Shown: positions 31,037-37,244 of the stretch, one piece after another
Layout: every line of letters begins with the position of its first letter
Numbering within the stretch: position 1 is the stretch's first letter
Assembly: GCA_028870995.1 (NCBI GenBank)
Contig: JAGWOI010000015.1
Span: 1-59,464, forward strand
DNA length: 59,464 bases
From: Candidatus Omnitrophota bacterium
GTDB taxonomy: Bacteria > Omnitrophota > Gorgyraeia > Zapsychrales > Fredricksoniimonadaceae
Direction: 5' to 3'
Translations under genes and position numbers: made by a program
The notes under the pieces: generated by a model
Told to the model about the DNA's origin: nothing
Databases searched by the model: none
Seen by the model: the letters and a program-made list of their open reading frames with translations, nothing else

Positions 31037-31926
31037 TTAGATGACTCTTTGGAATACAGATAATACGTGACAGCAGCTGCTGAAATCACACAATCCAGCA
31101 AGGTTGCACAAATAACGCTCAATACCAGCACGATCAATTCCATCTCCGGAAACATCGACGAGGTTATAAGATCGATCCTGTCGCGTGCGATCAGCACCGG
31201 CAAATAAAATACCGTTGCTATCAAAACAAAAAACAGCGTGACCCAAAACGACCGAAAAAACATCTTAAGCCCCTGCCATAAAGCACCAAAAATTTTCTTT
31301 TTTTCCAGTACGATGATGGGTACCACATAAACAAAGAGCGCCGTAATGAATACGCCGGCCAAAAATTGAACAGGTATTTCACTGGCCATAACAATCTTTT
31401 TGATGGTGCCATGGATGCCACCCGGAGCCTGGATGGCCGCCGCCCAGATATAAAGACGGTGGTACAGTTTGGCAAAACCAAAAAAGAAAGCATAGGAGAG
31501 GCACGCCGCCAGGAACACATGGAGATAGGACGGCAGGCAGTCTTTCAAGGCCTTTTTAGGCTTCATTCGTTCATTATTATTGTAAGCCCCGATGATCCTG
31601 ATAGAGACAGCCAGCAGGAAACTGCCGACCAAAAGATCAAGGAGTGATTGAGCATAATAAAACAGCTTGGGCAAAAGATAAAAATTATAGGGATAGTGCA
31701 CGTAGGCCTGGCCCCAAATGCGGCTGATCAAAGGGCCAAAAAAGACGGACAACGGCGGCCTGGGCGCGAAGAATAAGATTTCAAGGACCAATAGCTGCAG
31801 GAAAATGCTTATGACCAAAGGGTAAAAAATGATGGGATAGCGGGTAAGGAGTGTCAGGACAGACTTCAAAATGCTGATGGGCTTGGGAGCAACCGGCGAT
31901 TTTGGCATTGCGGAAGATAATATCAT
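31033..31926 (-). CDS. Six-helix integral membrane protein of unknown function
   Basis: 297 residues (291 if the ATG at 31908 is used). About six hydrophobic helices; the arrangement resembles DUF-type inner-membrane proteins with a cluster of helices around residues 120-260. Neither start has a clear ribosome-binding site. It is the first gene of the signalling operon, lying just after the terminator of the PEP-CTERM operon. Confidence 0.7.
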   Translation of the reverse strand: MILSSAMPKSPVAPKPISILKSVLTLLTRYPIIFYPLVISIFLQLLVLEILFFAPRPPLSVFFGPLISRIWGQAYVHYPYNFYLLPKLFYYAQSLLDLLVGSFLLAVSIRIIGAYNNNERMKPKKALKDCLPSYLHVFLAACLSYAFFFGFAKLYHRLYIWAAAIQAPGGIHGTIKKIVMASEIPVQFLAGVFITALFVYVVPIIVLEKKKIFGALWQGLKMFFRSFWVTLFFVLIATVFYLPVLIARDRIDLITSSMFPEMELIVLVLSVICATLLDCVISAAAVTYYLYSKESSK

Positions 31927-31975
31927 AACTGCTAGGCCCAGTCCAGCTTAAAGAAAAATCAATTCACAAGGTGTT

Positions 31976-32001
31976 AAAAAAGCAGACATTGAAAGTCTGC
32001 T
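31976..32001 (-). terminator. Rho-independent terminator of the PEP-CTERM operon
   Basis: Stem AGCAGAC/GTCTGCT with a 7-base loop, followed on the minus strand by six T residues. The flanking A/T runs make it look bidirectional. It lies about 40 bases after the last PEP-CTERM gene. Confidence 0.75.
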
Positions 32002-32043
32002 TTTAAAATTCTTAACGCGCAAGTCGAATATTTCAGAAGATTC

Positions 32044-32355
32044 TTACCGAGCCTGCTTCAAACACGATCTCGACACCTTAAAACGGAAATACATCATCAT
32101 GATGACGATACCTATGGCCCAGAGAAACAGAGTTGCCGGTTCAGGATCATGTATGGAAGCCATACCCGGCCCCGGATCTCCTCCGCCTGGGGTGATTATA
32201 CCGCCACCTGTCGGACCTCCACCGGTAATGCCGACAGAGGCACCGCCTGCAGCGCCAGAGGATGAACCACCACCCCCGCTGATGCAGCCGCTTAACATAA
32301 AAGGCAGGGTCGCAAAGAATATAAAATTAAATACTCTGGTTAATTTATTCTTCAT
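32044..32355 (-). CDS. Small lipoprotein with a PEP-CTERM tail
   Basis: 103 residues from the ATG at 32355, which overlaps the previous stop (ATGA). The N-terminus is a lipoprotein signal with lipobox LSGC (Cys near 23). A Gly/Ser/Pro-rich spacer of about 45 residues follows, then DPEPATLFLWAIG, a PEP-CTERM sorting motif with a hydrophobic segment and a basic tail. A protein that is both lipidated and an exosortase substrate would have two competing membrane anchors. No globular domain is present. Confidence 0.8.
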   Translation of the reverse strand: MKNKLTRVFNFIFFATLPFMLSGCISGGGGSSSGAAGGASVGITGGGPTGGGIITPGGGDPGPGMASIHDPEPATLFLWAIGIVIMMMYFRFKVSRSCLKQAR

Positions 32356-33029
32356 GATAATTTTGGAAGCACCTTGACTCCCACGACCATAAGAAGGCCC
32401 ATGGCCAGCAGAAGCCACGTAGAAGGCTCAGGAGCAGGGGTCAATACGAGCTGAGCCTGGGCTGGCGCGCCATTGGCACCATACAACTGAATAATATCTA
32501 CTCCGTAGGTGCCGTTATTAGGAGAAAATGCCGCCGCAGTGCCGCCAAGATCATTGATGGCAAGATTGTAGAAGGGATCCGTTGAATAAGACGGAAAGCC
32601 GGCAACTGTTTGGTGGCCCTGAAATTCCCATAAGGCGCTTTGAAGCTCCCCGTTGTCGCTTTTTCGGGTGGGGGTATCCGTGTAATTATAGCCAGTCAGG
32701 GTGCCGGTGGCAAATTTGTCATAGAGATACGCTGCGCCCAAGCTTAGCTTTTGACCTGTGCTTGCCATATCGGTGAGAACGTAGGAATATGTGTGGCCGG
32801 GATAAAAATACACATTCGATTCAACGCAGAAGGTCTCAAACCCTCCATTCAGGGTTGCTTCCGGCGCATAAGCGCTCATGAAATCATTGGGGTTCGTTTT
32901 AGCCGTAAACTCACCGCCGTCTTTATAGGAATAGATATTCTGGTACAAGGTAACACTTTGTGCCCTGGCTGTCGAAAGCCCTGCCAGCAGCATAAAGACT
33001 ACCAAAATTATTTTACTAAAATTCATCAT
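32352..33029 (-). CDS. PEP-CTERM exported protein
   Basis: 225 residues, signal peptide 1 to about 23 (ARA-QS). The mature domain has FETFCVESN and LSLGAAYLYDKFATG, a pattern seen in many PEP-CTERM proteins with a thioester-like Cys near the start. The C-terminus is PAPEPSTWLLLAMGLL with a weakly basic end (VLPKLS), less basic than usual. Expected to be processed by the exosortase encoded upstream and placed at the cell surface or in the EPS matrix. Confidence 0.85.
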   Translation of the reverse strand: MMNFSKIILVVFMLLAGLSTARAQSVTLYQNIYSYKDGGEFTAKTNPNDFMSAYAPEATLNGGFETFCVESNVYFYPGHTYSYVLTDMASTGQKLSLGAAYLYDKFATGTLTGYNYTDTPTRKSDNGELQSALWEFQGHQTVAGFPSYSTDPFYNLAINDLGGTAAAFSPNNGTYGVDIIQLYGANGAPAQAQLVLTPAPEPSTWLLLAMGLLMVVGVKVLPKLS

Positions 33030-33060
33030 TACCTATTCTTTCACTATTTTATTAATTCCC

Positions 33061-33103
33061 GCATGGCTTTTACGGCTGTGAGGGAAGCCGTAAAAGACCA
33101 TGC
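33061..33103. other. Strong hairpin between two PEP-CTERM genes
   Basis: A 17-bp stem (GCATGG plus CTTTTACGGCT, with one bulged base) around an 8-base loop, 20 bases after one PEP-CTERM gene and about 32 bases before the next. A T run follows only on the + strand, where there is no gene. On the coding strand it more likely acts as an mRNA stability or attenuation element than a true terminator. Confidence 0.7.
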
Positions 33104-33122
33104 AGGAATTTTTTGAAACTAC

Positions 33123-33914
33123 TTAAGCTATGGCTACCCTTTTTCTCCAGGCAAAGCCAAAGAGAGCCGCCACACCCAGTCCAAAAAGCATCAAGGTCAT
33201 CGGTTCAGGAGCCGGAACAACATTGGAAACCAAAAAGACTTCGTCTTTATAATCATTATCCGATGGAGATAAGGGATTATCTTCCCAACCCATCAAATAA
33301 GTGTTTTGCCCAAGCGTGATCTGCTTTGTTGTAGTACCGTTATTGACATAGAAGGTTGTTCCATTCAGCTGCGGCAGGTAAAATGCCAGCATATGCTCGC
33401 CCTTGTCGGAATTCAAGCCGGTATCTGAATACCAGGTTGTCGGCAAATGGGTGATATGAGATACTGTAGTCAGAGCAAACCCAAAATGCCCGCTTTGGTT
33501 TCCTGCATTGCCAGGGAATGGATTTGAGATGCTGCCATTACCCAAAGTCGTAAAGCCGGTTTCAGAAGGAGCTATGTAATTAATACTGGAAGGGCTGCCC
33601 TGAGGAAAAACGCCTAAGGTATCAGTATTGGCTGCACCGATGCTGATAACCGCCACTTCGGCCTTAGACCCAGCAGGAGCTAATTCTTCCCAATAAGCAT
33701 CAGGCCCGGTGTATTCATAATTAAGAGCCGCTTGGGTGTTGGAAGTCAACCCTGGTGAGGCCAATCCGGCTGAGGTAAAAACATAGTTGATGTCCTGATA
33801 AACCTGATTAGGAACACCGGAATTGTTCGGGATGATGAGCGGGTTGGCCCATGCCTTACCGCATCCCAGAACTAATCCAATACTGGCTAAAAACGTTAGA
33901 ATTAATTTTTTCAT
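33123..33914 (-). CDS. PEP-CTERM exported protein with DUF4114-like domain
   Basis: 263 residues from the ATG at 33914, chosen for its AGGGAGAG ribosome-binding site. Signal peptide 1 to about 23 (AWA-NP). The region before the tail (MLAFYLPQLNG, GWEDNPLSPSDNDYKDEVF) matches the DUF4114 pattern, a calcium-binding-like beta domain. The tail is APEPMTLMLFGLG followed by a basic end (WRKRVAIA), a standard PEP-CTERM signal. Confidence 0.88.
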   Translation of the reverse strand: MKKLILTFLASIGLVLGCGKAWANPLIIPNNSGVPNQVYQDINYVFTSAGLASPGLTSNTQAALNYEYTGPDAYWEELAPAGSKAEVAVISIGAANTDTLGVFPQGSPSSINYIAPSETGFTTLGNGSISNPFPGNAGNQSGHFGFALTTVSHITHLPTTWYSDTGLNSDKGEHMLAFYLPQLNGTTFYVNNGTTTKQITLGQNTYLMGWEDNPLSPSDNDYKDEVFLVSNVVPAPEPMTLMLFGLGVAALFGFAWRKRVAIA

Positions 33915-33939
33915 TTTCTCTCCCTCACTTGATGGTTTA

Positions 33940-34611
33940 CTATGCAACTTTTAATTTCTTCCTAAAAAATATGCCCGAAACAAACAAGGCCAAAACTAAC
34001 AACACTAAGCTGGGCGGCTCTGGCGCAACACTGGCCGGAACTTTATCGCTTTGGCCATTTTGAAACCCTCTGAACCGCACAACCATGGATTGATACCCGA
34101 TGCCGGCCCCGGTACCGGTAGACAATTCATTAAAGAATAAATTCTCGGACAAAGTATTAAGATTTGTCCCGGTTAATGAAAACACGAAGTTTCCGGTCTG
34201 CCCAACGCCCAAACCTTTGGAAGGGCTGCCGCTGCCCTGAAAAGAACCGCCGGTGCTGGCGCCGATATCGAACTGCCCATAAGGTGAAGCATTGATCCCA
34301 TTATTAAAGGAACTCCCACCGATGACCGTAAAATTAGTATCGGAAGCTGAGAGGCTTGCACCTGTTATGTCATTATTTGGATTATTAAAGGCAAACGCCG
34401 TCAAATCTCCCCCGTTGGCTAAGGGAGAAGTATTTTTCAAATCGATCGTCAGTTTTGCTGACGTGGCGCTTATATCCGAATACGTAAACGAACCGGTATA
34501 ATCTCCCCACGGGCCTGTACCATCAAAGGTCAAAGCTTGGGCTTTCAAGGGAGAACATAGCAGCACTATGGCTGCTGCTATTAAGGTAAGGCTTAGTTTA
34601 TTTATGGCCAT
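33940..34611 (-). CDS. PEP-CTERM exported protein
   Basis: 223 residues, signal peptide 1 to about 26 (AQA-LT). The mature part is a Ser/Gly/Asn-rich beta domain of the kind common in PEP-CTERM proteins; no catalytic motif. The tail is APEPPSLVLLVLALF plus FRKKLKVA. It starts 22 bases after the sugar transferase with a clear AGGAG, so it is cotranscribed with it. Confidence 0.87.
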   Translation of the reverse strand: MAINKLSLTLIAAAIVLLCSPLKAQALTFDGTGPWGDYTGSFTYSDISATSAKLTIDLKNTSPLANGGDLTAFAFNNPNNDITGASLSASDTNFTVIGGSSFNNGINASPYGQFDIGASTGGSFQGSGSPSKGLGVGQTGNFVFSLTGTNLNTLSENLFFNELSTGTGAGIGYQSMVVRFRGFQNGQSDKVPASVAPEPPSLVLLVLALFVSGIFFRKKLKVA

Positions 34612-34633
34612 ATCTTCTCCTGTTTGGCTCTAA

Positions 34634-35506
34634 TTAACAGGCGCCTTCGCCTGTCATCATTACTCTCACTGTACGAAAAGCGATCCTTATGTCCGTCCAC
34701 AAGCACATTCTTTTGATGTACAAAATATCGTATTTGATCTTCTTTTTGACATCATCGATGGATTGATCGTAACGATGAAACACCTGGGCCAGGCCGGTGA
34801 TGCCGGGCTTGACATTAAGGCGTTTTTCATAGTCACAGATCTGCTGGCTGAACTGCTCCACAAACACCGGTCTTTCCGGGCGGGGCCCGATCAGGCTCAT
34901 TTCCCCTTTTAATACGTTGATAAACTGGGGAATTTCATCCAGATGGGCTTTGCGCAGGAAACCACCAACCGGCGTCAGTCGGCTGTCATTGGCGCGGGCC
35001 CAAACAGCACCAGTGCCCTTTTCAGCATCGGTTTTCATGGTACGGAACTTGTATATTTCAAAATTCACCCCGTTTTTGCCGACCCTGGTCTGCTTGTAGA
35101 AAATAGGTCCTTTGGATGTCAATTTGACCAATGCGGCCACAAGCAAAAACAACGGTGAAAGAATGACTAAGCCTAAACCAGCACCTGTAACATCCATCAA
35201 ACGCTTGATCATGTCATAACGCCGGCGGACAAAGGTCACCAGCATGCCCAAAAAACCGGTGGCATATAAAAAAGCACTCGGCGGTTCAGGGGCATGGGAT
35301 TTAGAACTTTGCGGAAGAATGGCAGGGATCTCATCCTTAACCATCGAAATACTGACATCGGTGGCATCGTCCGGCTTTACTAAAGATAAAGCAGCCCAGG
35401 CCGTACTTACGGAAAACAACAAAATCGCGGCGGCGATAATAATGGCATTTGAATTTTTGTATGTCTTGGCTCTTTTCATATGATTTATCATTTTTCTAAT
35501 TTGCAC
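34634..35506 (-). CDS. Initiating sugar-phosphate transferase fused to a signal peptide and internal PEP-CTERM motif
   Basis: 290 residues from a GTG with AAAGGA nine bases upstream. A signal-peptide-like helix ends at AWA-AL (residue 38). A polar linker of about 34 residues follows, then SHAPEPPSAFLYATG: PEP at 73-75, a short hydrophobic segment (78-93) and RRR (94-96), which is a complete PEP-CTERM sorting signal. The bacterial sugar transferase domain begins at about residue 99 (MIKRLMDV) and is intact, with FEIYKFRTM, DEIPQFINVLKGEMSLIGPRPE and VKPGITGLAQV. Such enzymes load the first sugar phosphate onto undecaprenyl phosphate on the cytoplasmic side. Topology predicts the linker outside and the enzyme inside, so exosortase cleavage at PEP would separate them. 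This arrangement is unusual. Confidence 0.9.
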   Translation of the reverse strand: MQIRKMINHMKRAKTYKNSNAIIIAAAILLFSVSTAWAALSLVKPDDATDVSISMVKDEIPAILPQSSKSHAPEPPSAFLYATGFLGMLVTFVRRRYDMIKRLMDVTGAGLGLVILSPLFLLVAALVKLTSKGPIFYKQTRVGKNGVNFEIYKFRTMKTDAEKGTGAVWARANDSRLTPVGGFLRKAHLDEIPQFINVLKGEMSLIGPRPERPVFVEQFSQQICDYEKRLNVKPGITGLAQVFHRYDQSIDDVKKKIKYDILYIKRMCLWTDIRIAFRTVRVMMTGEGAC

Positions 35507-35524
35507 TTTAATATGTCCTTTTGA

Positions 35525-35536
35525 GAAAGCGCTTTC
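35525..35536. promoter_or_regulatory. Perfect 12-bp palindrome in the leader of the sugar-transferase operon
   Basis: GAAAGCGCTTTC, centred about 15 bases downstream of the expected sigma-54 start site. With its flanks it matches the LacI/CcpA operator consensus at 13 of 14 positions. It could be a repressor operator or an RNA hairpin. The regulator is unknown. Confidence 0.5.
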
Positions 35537-35555
35537 ACGCCTCGTGTGTATATAG

Positions 35556-35572
35556 AGCAAGACCCGTGCCAA
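35556..35572 (-). promoter_or_regulatory. Sigma-54 promoter of the PEP-CTERM operon
   Basis: TTGGCACGGGTCTTGCT on the minus strand: TGGCAC, five bases, TTGCT, a full match to the -24/-12 consensus with correct spacing. It lies about 50 bases before the GTG of the sugar transferase. It implies RpoN plus an NtrC-type activator, one of which is encoded about 6.6 kb downstream. Confidence 0.85.
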
Positions 35573-35707
35573 CTTTTGGCCGAAATCAAAAAAAATTTTG
35601 TGTTGTAATTGCTTGAATTATGAGGGTTTACAAAAGGCTATTTTTGAAGAAAATTTTAGTACCTGGACAGTCTAGGACAAGGTCCCCCTGCCTAATACAG
35701 AATGTTG

Positions 35708-35741
35708 TTCAAATACATCAACAAAACTGTTGAGTGTTGAA
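35708..35741. promoter_or_regulatory. Dyad upstream of the sigma-54 promoter, possible activator site
   Basis: TCAACA-AAAC-TGTTGA (35718-35733) nested inside TTCAA/TTGAA arms. It lies about 150 bases upstream of the -24 box, in the range used by NtrC-type activators. It also follows the EpsI stop codon, so a weak terminator is the alternative; no T run is present. Confidence 0.4.
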
Positions 35742-35765
35742 TAACAGCGACGAGTTCTTAAAATT

Positions 35766-36404
35766 TTATGGAAGGTATTTAAATAAAAGCGGTGTGATAA
35801 GATTAGTGAAGCCTTTGATGCGGCTAACGGCAGCTTTGGGATCGCCGTTAACGTCAGCGGAAATACGGATCAGGGCACTGCCGGTATCCCTGCCTAAAAG
35901 CGAATCAAAAGCAACCAGGATCTGCTGTTTCCAATAATTTCTAGTGAAAACATCCCCCACCTTAAACCAATATAAAGCGATTTGCTGAAACCCTCCGCTC
36001 TGTAGCAACAAGCGATTGGCAGGGATGTGAAGATCCTTATAGGCTACAGGAATACTGTCTCTGACGTCCTGATCAATATGGATCCCTGAGCCGGTATAGC
36101 AAACTTCCGGCGGATGGGAAGCCTTGCGGTTGTGTTGGGAATAAACGATAAACAGATACACGTGTTGTCCTTGGGGGCCGGTGTATTTTCGGGCAAACAC
36201 ATTGTTGGTCTCTAGAATAGCTAGATCATTCTTGCTGATAAAGAGGTCTTTGGATGTCCACCCCTGAATACTGGTAGGAAACTGATGAATATCGACAGTG
36301 TCTTTCTGGTAGGCGATATCAAAATAGAATTTCCAGGAAGCCAGGGCCGCCACAATGAAACACACCAGGATGATCATGTATTGTCTTTTTTGGTTCGGCA
36401 TCAA
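35766..36404 (-). CDS. EpsI-family exosortase-associated protein
   Basis: 212 residues with one N-terminal membrane helix (about 8-25) and an extracytoplasmic EpsI (DUF3485) domain. The conserved SHPPEVCYTGSG motif and the following GRDTGSALIRIS segment are present. EpsI is often fused to or encoded next to exosortase; here it is separate and starts 6 bases after the exosortase stop. Confidence 0.9.
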   Translation of the reverse strand: MMPNQKRQYMIILVCFIVAALASWKFYFDIAYQKDTVDIHQFPTSIQGWTSKDLFISKNDLAILETNNVFARKYTGPQGQHVYLFIVYSQHNRKASHPPEVCYTGSGIHIDQDVRDSIPVAYKDLHIPANRLLLQSGGFQQIALYWFKVGDVFTRNYWKQQILVAFDSLLGRDTGSALIRISADVNGDPKAAVSRIKGFTNLITPLLFKYLP

Positions 36405-36410
36405 TTCCCC

Positions 36411-37244
36411 CTATTCAAGCAATTTTCCAACGGAAGCAAGCAAGACGCAGGCTAGGGCAAAAACCGACAATCCCGAAAGCTCATGCAACAATCCCGAAGC
36501 ATACTTTACTCCCCAAACTTCACTGATTACCGCTAAAAGTACAATACGAAAAACATTAGTGACGACTGCAATGGGAATGGTCGTCAAAAAGAGGATGATT
36601 TTTTTAATCTTACTGGAAGTCATCCAATAGGCAAAGAGGCTTCCTAACGCTGTCAGAGAAATCAATGAACGTAAGCCGCTGCAAACATCATCAACGATGA
36701 CGTAGGCATGGCGCATTTTGATGATACTGCCGTCTTCGATGGCAGGGATGTGAATATTATTCAAAACAACTGCTGCCAGGTGGGCCACGTAAAGCTTTAA
36801 GCTAAAACTGATATGAGTGACAACAACCATCGGCAGCGGGACCATAAAAACAAGGAAACCCAACGCAAAAGCAGTTTCTTTAAAGATTCTCTTTCCATAA
36901 AAATTCAGCACTAGCCCCGACATGACAATCAACATAGAAAATCCTGAAGTAAAATAAATCCTGAACATGGCGCTAAAGAAATGAATAATGATGCCGAAGA
37001 TAATAAGTCTCACCCCCCACGGAGATGATTCCAAGGGGATTTTTTTTAAAAGCTCCCTTTTATGCCAAATTAAATAAGCTGAAACAAACGGAACAAGGAT
37101 GCCGTGCGTGTAATAAGAATCCCTGGCAAACCACCTCTCCCACATCCACCAGAAAATCGGCGCGTAGATGATCAGGAACAAAACAGCCAGAACCATCAAA
37201 GGGGCATAATTTGACAATTGGAGATTTTGTGTTTTAGCCTTCAT
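36411..37244 (-). CDS. Exosortase (PEP-CTERM processing transpeptidase)
   Basis: 277 residues with about eight membrane helices. The proposed catalytic triad of the family is in place: Cys188 in DDVCSGLRSL, Arg233 in TNVFRIVLLA and His254 in LLHELSG. Exosortases cleave PEP-CTERM tails in the membrane and transfer the protein to an acceptor. Four PEP-CTERM proteins and one internal PEP motif lie just downstream. The start overlaps the preceding gene (ATGA). The subtype (XrtA or other) cannot be set by eye. Confidence 0.93.
   Translation of the reverse strand: MKAKTQNLQLSNYAPLMVLAVLFLIIYAPIFWWMWERWFARDSYYTHGILVPFVSAYLIWHKRELLKKIPLESSPWGVRLIIFGIIIHFFSAMFRIYFTSGFSMLIVMSGLVLNFYGKRIFKETAFALGFLVFMVPLPMVVVTHISFSLKLYVAHLAAVVLNNIHIPAIEDGSIIKMRHAYVIVDDVCSGLRSLISLTALGSLFAYWMTSSKIKKIILFLTTIPIAVVTNVFRIVLLAVISEVWGVKYASGLLHELSGLSVFALACVLLASVGKLLE

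Noticed and set aside
31935..31950. Possible second sigma-54 promoter before the membrane-protein/TPR operon
   Set aside because: It differs from the -24/-12 consensus at four of ten key positions, including the CAC of the -24 box.
35209..35211. Independent start of the sugar transferase at the internal Met (residue 99), making the PEP motif part of a separate short gene
   Set aside because: The frame is continuous with no stop between, and no ribosome-binding site precedes the internal ATG; kept only as a test that would refute the fusion.
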